A DNA stretch of 64,000 nt from Chitinophaga sp. GTDB taxonomy: Bacteria > Bacteroidota > Bacteroidia > Chitinophagales > Chitinophagaceae. The position numbers were made by a program, and so were the translations under genes. Shown piece after piece: positions 42,900 to 52,922 of this stretch. The notes under the pieces are model-generated. The model had not been told where the DNA came from and ran no database searches. It saw only the letters and a program-made list of their open reading frames with translations. Location: contig NZ_JAGHZS010000006.1 of assembly GCF_017745275.1 (NCBI RefSeq), forward strand, positions 248,001 to 312,000, given 5' to 3'. Positions within the stretch are counted from its first letter, which is position 1, and each line of letters starts with the position of its first letter.

Positions 42900-45659
42900 A
42901 TGAAGGACTTCTCATTCGTCACCAACTCACATCCTGCTTACATTGAATCGTTATACCAGGATTTCCGCAAAGATCCCAACTCTGTAGACCCGGATTGGGT
43001 TAAATTTTTCGAAGGATTTGATTTTGCAGTATCCAATGTAAACGGTAAAGCGGCAGCATCAGCGCCAGTAGCAGGAGGCAGCACTTCGTTGCCGGTGAGC
43101 GACGACCAGTTGGCGAAAGAACTGGGCGTATACCGCCTGATACAGGCGTATCGTAAAAAAGGCCACCTGATTGCCAAAACCAACCCCATCCGTGAAAGAA
43201 AAGACAGGAAAGCCAATCTCGATCTGGCCAGCTTTGGATTAGGGGACGCTGATCTCAAAACAGAATTCTTTGCCGGCACCGCTATTGGTGTGGGTAAAGC
43301 TACCCTCGAGCAAATTGTTGCCTACCTGAATAAAATCTATGCAGGTTCAGTAGGATTGCAATACACATATATCAACGACCGGGATAAGGCGAAGTGGATG
43401 GAGAAAGAGTTTGAGAAGGTGATGTCACAGCCTTTATCATTGGAACAGCGCCGTCGCATTTTACAGAAGCTGAACCAGGGCGTTATTTTCGAAAAATTCC
43501 TCCACACCAAATATATCGGACAAAAGCGTTTTGGGCTGGAAGGTGGTGAATCCACTATTCCTGCACTGGATGCGATCATTGATGTAGCTGCAGAATATGG
43601 TGTACAGGAATCTGTGATTGGTATGGCGCACCGTGGACGTTTAAACGTACTGGCTAATATCCTGGGTAAAACTTACGAACAGATCTTCAATGAATTTGAA
43701 GGCCTTGCCGTACCGGATATGACCATGGGTAGCGGTGACGTGAAATATCACCTCGGCTTCCGTTCCCAGGTAACCACGCCTTCCGGCAAACCTGTTAACC
43801 TGCAATTGATGCCTAACCCTTCCCACCTGGAAGTGGTAGACCCTATTGTAGTAGGATTTGCACGTAGTAAAGCAGATGTGATTTACGACAGCGATTATGA
43901 TAAAATATTGCCTATCCTCATTCACGGTGACGCCGCCGTTGCCGGTCAGGGTATCGTGTATGAAGTAGAGCAAATGAGTAAACTGAAAGGCTACTACGTA
44001 GGTGGTACCATTCACTTTGTGATCAACAACCAGATAGGATTTACCACCGACTTTGATGACGCACGCTCTTCAGACTATTGCACCAGCGTAGCTTCTATTG
44101 TACAGGCACCGGTATTCCATGTGAATGGTGACGATGCAGAAGCAGTGGTGAAAGTATCCCAGCTGGCTGCCCGTTACCGCCAGGAATTCAATGAAGACGT
44201 ATTCATTGATATGGTTTGTTACCGCAAACATGGCCACAATGAAGGGGATGAGCCTAAGTTCACCCAGCCTAGTTTGTATGCATTGATTGATAAACATGCT
44301 AATCCGCGTGAAGTATATACCCAGTTCCTGCTGAACAACGGTGAACCTGATGCCGCTGCATTAGCCAAGGAAATGGAAAAAAGTTTCTGGGATGATTTGC
44401 AGGCACGCCTGGATGAAGTAAAACAACATCCGCTGCCTTATGCTAACCAGAAGCCGGAAGAATGGTGGCAGGCCCTGCGTAAATCTACGCTGCAGGACTT
44501 CGACGCTTCTCCGGTTACGGCTATCAAAGAAGACGACTTCAAACGTTTGTTCGATGCCCTGATGAAATGGCCGGATAATTTTGTTCCCCTGCGTAAAGTG
44601 AGCAAACTGCTGCAGGACAAGATCAAATTATACCAGGAAGAAGGTAAGGTGGACTGGGCTACCGGTGAACTCCTGGCATACGCCAGCCTCCTGATTGAAG
44701 GCAAAGATGTTAGAATGAGCGGAGAAGACGTAAAACGTGGTACTTTCTCTCATCGTCACGCTGTATTGTTTGATGAAAATACCAACGAAACCTACAACCG
44801 CCTCAGTCATCTCCAGGAAAAACAAGGCAAATTCAGAATTTATAACTCTTTACTGAGTGAATATGGCGTATTGGGCTTTGAATATGGTTATGCCATGGCC
44901 AATCCTAATAGCCTGGTGCTGTGGGAAGCGCAGTATGGTGACTTCGTAAACGGTGCACAAACAGTGATTGATCAGTACATCAGCAGCGCAGAACAGAAAT
45001 GGACGACGCAGAATGGCCTGGTTATGTTATTACCTCATGGTTATGAAGGTGGTGGACCAGATCACTCCAATGCCCGTCCGGAGCGTTTCTTACAACAGTG
45101 TGCAGAAGAAAATATGGTGATCACCAACATTACTACTGCCGCTAACTTCTTCCATGCGTTACGTCGTCAGTTGACCTGGCAGTTCCGTAAGCCATTGATT
45201 AACTTCTCTCCAAAGGCGAATCTGCGTCACGTGGGCGCTTATTCTACTACAGAAGAATTTACACAGGGTGGATTCAAGGAAGTGCTGGATGATCCGTTTA
45301 TCGATGATGCCGCAGTAGTGAAGAAAGTGTTGCTGTGTTCCGGTAAAATGTATTTTGACCTGAGCGATAAGCAAGGTAAAGATGACCGCAAGGATGTAGC
45401 GATTGTTCGTCTGGAACAGTTGTATCCACTGCCGGTTAAACAATTGGAAGTAATTGCGCAGAAATACAAAGGCGCTACTTTCTTCTGGGTACAGGAAGAG
45501 CCACTGAATATGGGTGCTGCAGCATACCTGCAAATGAACCTGAAGCAGATCAATTATGGAGTTATTAGTCGCAATCCGAGTGCTTCTACTGCTACCGGTT
45601 TTGCGAAAGTACACGCACGTGAGCAGCAACAGATTATTGATACGGCTTTTAACATCTAA
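42900..45659 (+). CDS. sucA: 2-oxoglutarate dehydrogenase E1 component
   Basis: A 919-residue thiamine-diphosphate enzyme. It begins with the E1o N-terminal segment (HPAYIESLYQDFRKDPNSVD), has the substrate-binding MAHRGRLNVLANI and the cofactor motif GDAAVAGQG...NNQIGF, and ends in a transketolase-like domain with LLPHGYEGGGPDHSNARPE. It decarboxylates 2-oxoglutarate in the citric acid cycle. The E2 gene follows after 89 bases; E3 is not in the window. Confidence 0.97.
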   Translation: MKDFSFVTNSHPAYIESLYQDFRKDPNSVDPDWVKFFEGFDFAVSNVNGKAAASAPVAGGSTSLPVSDDQLAKELGVYRLIQAYRKKGHLIAKTNPIRERKDRKANLDLASFGLGDADLKTEFFAGTAIGVGKATLEQIVAYLNKIYAGSVGLQYTYINDRDKAKWMEKEFEKVMSQPLSLEQRRRILQKLNQGVIFEKFLHTKYIGQKRFGLEGGESTIPALDAIIDVAAEYGVQESVIGMAHRGRLNVLANILGKTYEQIFNEFEGLAVPDMTMGSGDVKYHLGFRSQVTTPSGKPVNLQLMPNPSHLEVVDPIVVGFARSKADVIYDSDYDKILPILIHGDAAVAGQGIVYEVEQMSKLKGYYVGGTIHFVINNQIGFTTDFDDARSSDYCTSVASIVQAPVFHVNGDDAEAVVKVSQLAARYRQEFNEDVFIDMVCYRKHGHNEGDEPKFTQPSLYALIDKHANPREVYTQFLLNNGEPDAAALAKEMEKSFWDDLQARLDEVKQHPLPYANQKPEEWWQALRKSTLQDFDASPVTAIKEDDFKRLFDALMKWPDNFVPLRKVSKLLQDKIKLYQEEGKVDWATGELLAYASLLIEGKDVRMSGEDVKRGTFSHRHAVLFDENTNETYNRLSHLQEKQGKFRIYNSLLSEYGVLGFEYGYAMANPNSLVLWEAQYGDFVNGAQTVIDQYISSAEQKWTTQNGLVMLLPHGYEGGGPDHSNARPERFLQQCAEENMVITNITTAANFFHALRRQLTWQFRKPLINFSPKANLRHVGAYSTTEEFTQGGFKEVLDDPFIDDAAVVKKVLLCSGKMYFDLSDKQGKDDRKDVAIVRLEQLYPLPVKQLEVIAQKYKGATFFWVQEEPLNMGAAAYLQMNLKQINYGVISRNPSASTATGFAKVHAREQQQIIDTAFNI

Positions 45660-45694
45660 AAAAAATAAAAGTATAAAACAGTATAACCAGGATT

Positions 45695-45721
45695 TGCGTT
45701 AAGCTAAAGGCTAAAAGCTAA
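45695..45721 (+). repeat. Heptad array between sucA and sucB
   Basis: TGCGTTA leads into AAGCTAA (45701), AGGCTAA (45708) and AAGCTAA (45715), a clean 7-base period. It is within the sucA-sucB gap and so inside the likely operon transcript. Confidence 0.7.
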
Positions 45722-45748
45722 CCGGGTATCACCATCAACTGATTAAAT

Positions 45749-47311
45749 ATGGTTATCGAAATCAAAGTCCCTACGGTAGGAGAATCTATTAGCGAGGTAA
45801 CAATTGCAAAGTGGTTGAAGAAAGATGGAGATTATGTGCAGCAGGACGAGGTATTATGTGAAATGGAGTCTGAGAAAGCCACCTTCGAACTGAATGCAGA
45901 GAAAGCGGGTGTTCTGAAGATTGCTGCGGCAGCTCAGGAAGGCGCTACTTTGAAAATTGGAGATGTAGCTTGTACCATCGATACCGATGCAGCTGCACCT
46001 GCCGGTACGGCAGCGCCAGCAGCAGCTCCGGCAGCACCTGTGGCGGAAGCCGCTCCGGTTGCGGAAGCAGCACCTGCGGTGAACAAAGGGACGATTGAAA
46101 TGAAAGTGCCTACAGTAGGAGAGTCTATCAGTGAAGTAACACTGGTAAAGTGGATCAAAAATAATGGTGATTATGTAGAGCGTGATGAAGTAGTATGTGA
46201 ACTGGAATCAGAGAAAGCTACTTTTGAGCTGAATGCAGAAGAAGCAGGTGCATTGATTACCGTAGCCAAAGAAGGCGATACCTTGAAAATCGGCGATGTT
46301 GCCTGTAAAATAGATACCAGCGTAGGCAGACCGGCAGGCAAAGCTGCACCAGCAGCAGCACCGGCGGCACAAGCGCCAAAAGCGGCGCCGCAACCACAGC
46401 AGGCTCCGGTTACCAACATACCAAATGATCTGAAAGCATCTCCGGTGGCAGCAGCAGTGATTGCTGACAAGCATGTAGACCCATCCAGCATCAAAGGTTC
46501 CGGCGCTCATGGTAAAATCATGAAAGATGATGTAATGGCTGCCTTGCAAAATCCAGGTGTAGCTATTGGCCAGGAAATGTTTAGCCGTCAGGAACGTCGC
46601 GAAAAGATGAGCAACCTGCGTAAAACAGTTTCCCGCCGCCTGGTGGAAGCTAAAAATACTACGGCTATGCTCACTACCTTCAACGAGGTAGACATGACCG
46701 AAATTATGGCGCTGCGTGCCAAATATAAAGAGGTATTCAAGAAACAGCACGACGTGAACCTGGGCTTTATGAGCTTCTTCACCAAAGCATGCTGCTTCGC
46801 ATTACAGGAGTTCCCGTCTGTAAACGCTTACATTGACGGAGAAGAACTGGTATACCACGATTACTGCGATATTTCCATCGCGGTATCTGCTCCGAAAGGA
46901 CTGGTAGTACCGGTGATCCGCAATGCAGAAAGCCTGGATATGGCGGGTATTGAAAAGGCAGTAGTAGAACTGGCTACCAAAGCCCGCGATAACAAATTGA
47001 CCATGCCGGAAATGACCGGTGGTACCTTCACTATCACCAATGGTGGTGTGTTTGGTTCCCTGATGAGTACACCTATCATCAACATTCCACAATCTGCTAT
47101 CCTGGGTATGCACAAAATTCAGGATCGCCCGATGGCAATTAACGGCCAGGTAGTGATTCGTCCGATGATGTACCTGGCACTGAGCTACGACCACCGTATT
47201 ATTGACGGTCGTGAATCAGTTAGCTTCCTGGTACGTGTGAAAGAAATGCTGGAAAATCCTGAACAACTGCTGTTCGGTAAAGATCCGCTGAAAGCATTAC
47301 TGAAACTGTAA
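45749..47311 (+). CDS. sucB: 2-oxoglutarate dehydrogenase E2 with two lipoyl domains
   Basis: A 520-residue dihydrolipoamide succinyltransferase. Two lipoyl domains (about 1-75 and 115-190) have modifiable lysines at 43 and 156, both in the sequence ESEKATFELNAE. Ala/Pro-rich linkers follow each. A peripheral-subunit-binding domain lies at about 230-270, and the catalytic domain ends with His482 and Asp486 in the HRIIDG motif. The two lipoyl domains are very alike, which points to an internal duplication. Confidence 0.95.
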   Translation: MVIEIKVPTVGESISEVTIAKWLKKDGDYVQQDEVLCEMESEKATFELNAEKAGVLKIAAAAQEGATLKIGDVACTIDTDAAAPAGTAAPAAAPAAPVAEAAPVAEAAPAVNKGTIEMKVPTVGESISEVTLVKWIKNNGDYVERDEVVCELESEKATFELNAEEAGALITVAKEGDTLKIGDVACKIDTSVGRPAGKAAPAAAPAAQAPKAAPQPQQAPVTNIPNDLKASPVAAAVIADKHVDPSSIKGSGAHGKIMKDDVMAALQNPGVAIGQEMFSRQERREKMSNLRKTVSRRLVEAKNTTAMLTTFNEVDMTEIMALRAKYKEVFKKQHDVNLGFMSFFTKACCFALQEFPSVNAYIDGEELVYHDYCDISIAVSAPKGLVVPVIRNAESLDMAGIEKAVVELATKARDNKLTMPEMTGGTFTITNGGVFGSLMSTPIINIPQSAILGMHKIQDRPMAINGQVVIRPMMYLALSYDHRIIDGRESVSFLVRVKEMLENPEQLLFGKDPLKALLKL

Positions 47312-47335
47312 TCTTATCATTTATAAATGAGAAAG

Positions 47336-47362
47336 GCCGGTACGATGAGTACCGGCTTTTTT
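47336..47362 (+). terminator. Terminator of sucB
   Basis: A perfect 8-bp stem (47336-47343 with 47349-47356), a GATGA loop and six T bases. Confidence 0.93.
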
Positions 47363-47402
47363 GTGAATCAAAGTGGCATCAGGATTAGCCGTATCTTCGC
47401 GT

Positions 47403-48560
47403 ATGACCCGTTGGGAAAATTATTTAGCATCAGCAACAAAGATTATAGGCGCTTACCAGGGTAGCCTGCCATTACACCATTTTCTGAAATCCTTTTTTAA
47501 GGAGCATCCCTACATGGGTGGACGCGACCGACGCTGGATTTCGCAACTGGTTTATCATTATTTCCGTTTAGGACATTGGGGTGCCTCGTTGCCCGTTAAC
47601 GAGCGGGTAATTGCCGGTGCATTGCTGTGTGAAACAGCGCCGAATGATTTCATGGCGGCGGTAAAACCTGAGTGGAATGCCGCTACTACAAAGTCGTTGG
47701 AGGAGAAAGCAGCTTTGTTATCAGCGGCATTAAAACCTGGTGATATCTTTCCTTTTTTGGAAGATTTATCAGCAGGAATTGATGCTAACACCTACGCCTA
47801 TACGATATTGAAGCAGCCACGTTTATTTATTCGTGTTCGTAATAACAAACTGGATAAAGTATTTCAGCTATTGGATAAAGCAGCGGTGGTATACGAAGTG
47901 TTTGCGAATAACAGCACAGTAGCGTTGCCGAACGGCACTAAAATAGAAACGATAGTGCCGGAGAAAAGCTGGTATGAAGTACAGGATGCTTCCAGCCAGC
48001 AAACCGGTGAATTGTTCAAACCAGTAAAGCAGCAGCGTTGGTGGGATTGTTGTGCTGCCAGTGGCGGGAAATCCATCCTCCTGAAAGATCAGCAGCCAGG
48101 TGTGCAATTGCTGGTATCAGATGTGAGGCGCTCCATTCTTGAAAACCTGCAACAACGTTTTGCCGCAGCTGGTGTGAAAAATTACGAAGCGCGGGTAGCG
48201 GATCTGACTTCTCCACAGTTCCCGGCTTCTATGGGCAATCAGCAGTTCGACGGCATTATCCTCGATGCGCCGTGCAGTGGCTCCGGCACCTGGGGACGTA
48301 CACCGGAAAGCATTTCTTTCTTTAAAAAGGAAGAAATAGGCAAATTTCAGCAATTGCAGCAACGTATAGCCCATAACGTAGTCCCGTTTTTAAAGAAGGG
48401 AGGTAGTTTGATTTATATCACTTGTTCGGTGTTTAAGCAGGAGAATGAGGAGGTAGTGAAGTATATTGAAAGTATCAGTGATTTGAGGCAACAGGAAGGT
48501 GGAGTGATTGCCGGGTATGATAAGGGCGCGGATACGATGTTTGCGGTAAGGATGTCGTAA
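47403..48560 (+). CDS. RsmB-like rRNA (cytosine-5) methyltransferase
   Basis: ATG 47403 is chosen because a -7-like TATCTTCG ends three bases before it and upstream codons lie in the terminator region. The 385 residues include the RsmB/NOP core: WDCCAASGGKS (SAM loop), VSDVRRS, LDAPCSGSGTWGR with the first catalytic Cys, and ITCSVF with the second. The enzyme should methylate a cytosine in 16S rRNA. The NusB-like N-terminal domain is shorter than in E. coli RsmB. Confidence 0.9.
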   Translation: MTRWENYLASATKIIGAYQGSLPLHHFLKSFFKEHPYMGGRDRRWISQLVYHYFRLGHWGASLPVNERVIAGALLCETAPNDFMAAVKPEWNAATTKSLEEKAALLSAALKPGDIFPFLEDLSAGIDANTYAYTILKQPRLFIRVRNNKLDKVFQLLDKAAVVYEVFANNSTVALPNGTKIETIVPEKSWYEVQDASSQQTGELFKPVKQQRWWDCCAASGGKSILLKDQQPGVQLLVSDVRRSILENLQQRFAAAGVKNYEARVADLTSPQFPASMGNQQFDGIILDAPCSGSGTWGRTPESISFFKKEEIGKFQQLQQRIAHNVVPFLKKGGSLIYITCSVFKQENEEVVKYIESISDLRQQEGGVIAGYDKGADTMFAVRMS

Positions 48561-48645
48561 GCAAAGGTCTGAGTTTGACAATAAGTTTATTCTCGAAGTA
48601 CGCCGGATAGCATTTTCATCTGAAGTATACTCAAGACGAAGTAAT

Positions 48646-48679
48646 AAAAAAGGGTGAGAAAACTTTCGTCTTCCCACCC
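48646..48679 (-). terminator. Terminator of mnmA
   Basis: A 12-bp stem with wobble pairs (48652-48663 with 48668-48679) closed by a GAAA tetraloop on the minus strand and followed by six T bases. It lies between the ends of the convergent rsmB-like and mnmA genes. Confidence 0.9.
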
Positions 48680-48706
48680 TTTCATTTATCTATCTTATGA
48701 ATTAAT

Positions 48707-49816
48707 CTAAAATCCTATTGGCATAGCGCGCTGAATAATTCCGCCACCTACAACATCATCGCCTTCATAGAAAACGGCTGACTGTCCGGGGGCAATTCCT
48801 TTTACGCTTTCATAGAAGCTCACTTTTACCTGGCCATTTTCATTATACAGATTACTGAGTGCACCTTTATCCTTGTAGCGGATTTTGGTGATGGCTTCCA
48901 TACCTTCCGGGATGGTATCATATTTACCCATATTGATACCGCTTACCATCATGTCGCTTTTCTGCAGCTCATCTTCATTACCAAGTACGACAGTGTTGGT
49001 TTCCGGGATAATTTCTGTAACGAACACCGGGCGTCCAAGGGCAATATCAAGCCCTTTACGCTGCCCAACGGTATAGAAAGGGTAACCCTTATGTTTGCCT
49101 ACGATAGTGCCATCTGCGAGCACAAAATTGCCTCCGTTGACTCTTTCTTCCAGACCTTCTACTTTCCGCTTCAGAAAACCGCGGTAGTCGTTATCGGGTA
49201 CGAAGCAGATTTCATAGCTTTCTGCTTTTTTAGCGAGTTCTGGATAACCGAAGTCAAAGGCCATCTGGCGGATTTCCGTTTTGCGGTAAGGGCCCAAAGG
49301 CAGCAGGGTGCGTGATAATACATCCTGTTGAATACCCCAGAGTACATAGCTCTGGTCTTTGGTGTCGTCAAGTCCTTTGCTGATGACGTAACGGCCGTTG
49401 GTATGCTGACGGAGTTGTCCGTAGTGACCAGTGGCAATGAATTCACAGTCCATGGCATCGGCACGTTTCATCAGTGCGCGCCATTTTATATGGGTGTTAC
49501 AGAGTACACAAGGATTAGGTGTACGTCCTGCAATGTATTCATCAACAAAATTATTTATAACGAAATCACCAAATTCATCGCGGATGTCCAGCACAAAGTG
49601 CGGGAATCCATGATGCACCGCGGCGGCGCGGGCATCGTTAAAAGAATCGAGGTTACAGCAGCCGGTTTCCTTTTTACTGGAACCCGCAGATGCATAATCC
49701 CAGGTTTTCATGGTGATACCCACCACTTCATACCCCTGTTCATGCAACATCAGCGCTGTAACAGTACTGTCTATACCACCGCTCATGGCTACCAGCACTT
49801 TACCATGCTTGCTCAT
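48707..49816 (-). CDS. mnmA: tRNA-specific 2-thiouridylase MnmA
   Basis: A 369-residue enzyme with the PP-loop SGGIDST near residue 15, the catalytic Cys in NPCVLCN and the second Cys in ESYEICFV, in a full-length three-domain frame. It thiolates U34 of tRNAs for Lys, Glu and Gln. A TAAATTTG box lies 19 bases upstream of the start. Confidence 0.96.
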   Translation of the reverse strand: MSKHGKVLVAMSGGIDSTVTALMLHEQGYEVVGITMKTWDYASAGSSKKETGCCNLDSFNDARAAAVHHGFPHFVLDIRDEFGDFVINNFVDEYIAGRTPNPCVLCNTHIKWRALMKRADAMDCEFIATGHYGQLRQHTNGRYVISKGLDDTKDQSYVLWGIQQDVLSRTLLPLGPYRKTEIRQMAFDFGYPELAKKAESYEICFVPDNDYRGFLKRKVEGLEERVNGGNFVLADGTIVGKHKGYPFYTVGQRKGLDIALGRPVFVTEIIPETNTVVLGNEDELQKSDMMVSGINMGKYDTIPEGMEAITKIRYKDKGALSNLYNENGQVKVSFYESVKGIAPGQSAVFYEGDDVVGGGIIQRAMPIGF

Positions 49817-49835
49817 TTGAAAAAGTTTAAGGATG

Positions 49836-49843
49836 CAAATTTA
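49836..49843 (-). promoter_or_regulatory. -7 promoter box of mnmA
   Basis: TAAATTTG on the minus strand is an exact match, 19 bases before the start. The nearest TTG upstream is only 13 bases away, closer than the usual -33 distance. Confidence 0.45.
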
Positions 49844-50025
49844 CTGAAATTCCGGCCAACCGCCATCTGCCCATTATTGATACTGACAATGAGCCAATTG
49901 ATTCTGACTATACCATTGATATCATTTTCACGTCTTTTGGCGATTATTTCCCGAAAACTATAAATTCTTAATTGTGAATTATATATTTATTAGTTTTAGC
50001 AACCTTTTAGCATAAAACTATCGTG

Positions 50026-51519
50026 ATGCTACCTATATTAAATAAAGAGTACATATTAAAAAAGCCCCATTCCGGCGTTCATGAAAAAATGTTCAACTTC
50101 CCGGAAAAGATCCTGCAATTTGGTACCGGCGTGCTTTTGCGCGGACTGGTCGATTACCTGGTAGACAATGCCAACCGGCAGGGGATTTATGAAGGAAGAA
50201 TCGTGGTGGTTAAATCTACTGACGGTGATACCACAGAATTTTCCAGCCAGGACAACTTGTTTACCACCCATATTAAGGGAGTTTCCCAGGGAGAACTGGT
50301 AGATAACGTGCTGATTAACACTGCAATTAGCCGTGTTTTGCAATCGAATGCAAATTGGCAGGAAATTTTAGATGCGGTGCACCAGCCCGCTTTACAAACG
50401 ATCATTTCCAATACCACCGAAGTGGGAATTCAGTATTTAGCGGAAAAAATAGGCGAAAATGCCCCTGTTTCTTACCCGGGTAAACTACTGGCGGTGCTAT
50501 GGGAACGCTATACTTATTTTGAGGGCAGGGCGCACACCGGCTTCGTGATTGTACCTACTGAACTGGTGGTGGATAATGGCCGCTTATTAAAAGATATTGT
50601 ACTACAACTGGCGGCTTATAATAACATGCCTGCTGCCTTTATAGACTGGATTCATGCGGATAACCATTTCTGCAATTCACTTGTTGACCGTATTGTACCC
50701 GGCAAGCCCCGCAACCTGGCGGAAATAGCTACTACTGCCGGTTACACGGATCAATTGTGGATAGAAGTAGAGCCGTATTTATTATGGGCCATAGAAGGAG
50801 ATGAATATGTTCGTAGCATATTGTCTTTTGTGAAGGGAGATGAAAACATGTTCATCGTTCCTGATATCACCCCGTTTCGTGAGCAGAAGCTGCGCTTACT
50901 CAATGGTAGCCATACGGCCGCTGTACCACTGGCTTTCCTGTTGGGGTTGAATACCGTATATGAAGCTATGCAGGACGAATACATGCGTGATTTCTTCCGT
51001 GCTGTGGCCTTACAGGAAATACTGCCGACTATTGTGGATACCTGTCCTACCGCTACCGCATTTGCTTCGGATGTGCTGGATCGTTTTGCTAATCCATTTA
51101 TTGCGCATAAGCTGATCAGCATTACATTCCAGGAAAGCTCCAAAATGAATGCCCGCAACGTACGTACGTTGTTGCGTTACCAGGAGAAATTCAACGCCCT
51201 GCCGCCGCATATGTGCCTGGGCTTTGCCGCAATGCTGGTATTCCTGCAGCCGGTAGGAGAAGAGAACGGAAAATACTTTGGGAACAGGGGCACGGAAGAA
51301 TACGTTATTACCGACGACAACGCCGCTATTTTTGCGGCATGGTGGCAGCAGGATTCCAACATTCATGAAATGGTAGCCGGTATTTGCAGCGACCAGCGTT
51401 TATGGGAAACAGACCTGACGGCCATCCCCGGCTTTGCAGCGAAAGTAGCTGATGAGGTAGTGGCCCTGAAAAGTAATGGCGTGAAGGGATACATACAATC
51501 ACAGCTTTTCAAAAAATAA
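50026..51519 (+). CDS. uxaB: Tagaturonate reductase (altronate oxidoreductase)
   Basis: ATG 50026 is used; a GTG one codon earlier is also possible. The 497 residues fit the mannitol dehydrogenase family: an N-terminal Rossmann motif FGTGVLLRGLVDY, then ISNTTEVG and a C-terminal domain with KLRLLNGSHT. It reduces tagaturonate to altronate with NADH. It is first in a five-gene run with 0-28-base gaps that covers uronate breakdown. Confidence 0.93.
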   Translation: MLPILNKEYILKKPHSGVHEKMFNFPEKILQFGTGVLLRGLVDYLVDNANRQGIYEGRIVVVKSTDGDTTEFSSQDNLFTTHIKGVSQGELVDNVLINTAISRVLQSNANWQEILDAVHQPALQTIISNTTEVGIQYLAEKIGENAPVSYPGKLLAVLWERYTYFEGRAHTGFVIVPTELVVDNGRLLKDIVLQLAAYNNMPAAFIDWIHADNHFCNSLVDRIVPGKPRNLAEIATTAGYTDQLWIEVEPYLLWAIEGDEYVRSILSFVKGDENMFIVPDITPFREQKLRLLNGSHTAAVPLAFLLGLNTVYEAMQDEYMRDFFRAVALQEILPTIVDTCPTATAFASDVLDRFANPFIAHKLISITFQESSKMNARNVRTLLRYQEKFNALPPHMCLGFAAMLVFLQPVGEENGKYFGNRGTEEYVITDDNAAIFAAWWQQDSNIHEMVAGICSDQRLWETDLTAIPGFAAKVADEVVALKSNGVKGYIQSQLFKK

Positions 51520-51527
51520 TCATTACC

Positions 51528-52922
51528 ATGAAGACTTTTTTATCTGAAGATTTCTTACTTCAAACGGAAACGGCTAAACGATTATATTTTGATTATGCTG
51601 CTTCCATGCCGGTCATTGATTATCACAATCACCTTCCACCGGATGAAATTGCAAATAATAAAACGTTTGAAAATCTCTATGCCATCTGGCTAAAGGGAGA
51701 TCACTATAAATGGCGGGCTATGCGCGCCAATGGCGTTGCGGAAGAATTTATCACCGGAACCGCCGACGACTATACGAAGTTTCGCCACTGGGCAGCTACA
51801 GCACCATATACCATGCGAAACCCTTTGTATCACTGGTCGCACATGGAGTTGAAAAATCCATTTGGCGTTACCTCCCTGCTGAGTGAAAAAACGGCCGAGA
51901 AAATATACCAGGATTGTAATGCCCAATTGCCTGGTTTATCTACACAAACTCTATTACAACATTATAAAGTAGATACACTGTGTACCACCGACGATCCTGC
52001 AGATTCACTGGAGCATCACCGGGCTATTGCCAGTCGGCCGTTTGGTACGCGCGTATTGCCTACGTTCCGGCCTGACAGGGCCATGGCCGTTGATAAGCCG
52101 GAAGCGTTCCAACTGTTTGTACAGCAGTTGTCGGAGGTGGTGAACAAGGATATACAACGATTTGACGACCTGCTGGCAGCCTTGCAAAGCAGGCATACTT
52201 ATTTCCATGAAGCGGGGTGCCGCCTGAGCGATCACGGATTAAGTACTTTCTATTTTACACCGGCTACCGACAAGGAGCTGGAAACAATTTTCAATAATGC
52301 ACGTCATGGTATTGCGGCCACACCGCATGAAGATGCGCAGTTTAAAACGGCGGTACTGCTGGCTGTTTGTCGCTGGAACCATGAGCGCGGCTGGGCGCAG
52401 CAGTTTCACGTAGGTGCTATCCGCAATAATAACTCTCGGCTGTTAAAGCGTTTGGGTGCTGACGCAGGTGTGGATTCTATCGGCGACTGGCGCGTAGCGG
52501 AGGCGATGAGTGCTTTCTTTGACACACTGGACAAGCAGGATCAGTTGGCAAAAACAATAGTATACAACCTGAATCCTTCTTACAATGAAGTTTTTGCTAC
52601 CATGGTGGGTAACTTCCAGGACGGTACGGTACCCGGTAAAATGCAGTTTGGCTCCGGCTGGTGGTTCCTGGATCAGAAGGATGGCATGGAAAAGCAGATA
52701 AACGCGTTGAGCAATATGGGTTTATTGAGTCGCTTTGTAGGTATGTTAACAGATTCCAGAAGTTTTCTATCTTATTCCCGACATGAATATTTTCGCCGTA
52801 TTTTGTGCAACCTGATTGGCAGGGATGTAGAAAATGGCGAGTTACCAAATGATATTGCCTGGTTGGGGAAAATGGTACAGGACATTTGTTACTATAACGC
52901 AAAAGCATATTTTGGATTTTAA
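51528..52922 (+). CDS. uxaC: Uronate isomerase
   Basis: A 464-residue amidohydrolase-fold isomerase. The metal site is DYHNHLPPDE, and FHVGAIRNNNSRLLKRLGAD and FGSGWWFLDQKDGM are family hallmarks. It converts galacturonate to tagaturonate and glucuronate to fructuronate. It is eight bases after uxaB, and its stop codon overlaps the next start by one base. Confidence 0.96.
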   Translation: MKTFLSEDFLLQTETAKRLYFDYAASMPVIDYHNHLPPDEIANNKTFENLYAIWLKGDHYKWRAMRANGVAEEFITGTADDYTKFRHWAATAPYTMRNPLYHWSHMELKNPFGVTSLLSEKTAEKIYQDCNAQLPGLSTQTLLQHYKVDTLCTTDDPADSLEHHRAIASRPFGTRVLPTFRPDRAMAVDKPEAFQLFVQQLSEVVNKDIQRFDDLLAALQSRHTYFHEAGCRLSDHGLSTFYFTPATDKELETIFNNARHGIAATPHEDAQFKTAVLLAVCRWNHERGWAQQFHVGAIRNNNSRLLKRLGADAGVDSIGDWRVAEAMSAFFDTLDKQDQLAKTIVYNLNPSYNEVFATMVGNFQDGTVPGKMQFGSGWWFLDQKDGMEKQINALSNMGLLSRFVGMLTDSRSFLSYSRHEYFRRILCNLIGRDVENGELPNDIAWLGKMVQDICYYNAKAYFGF

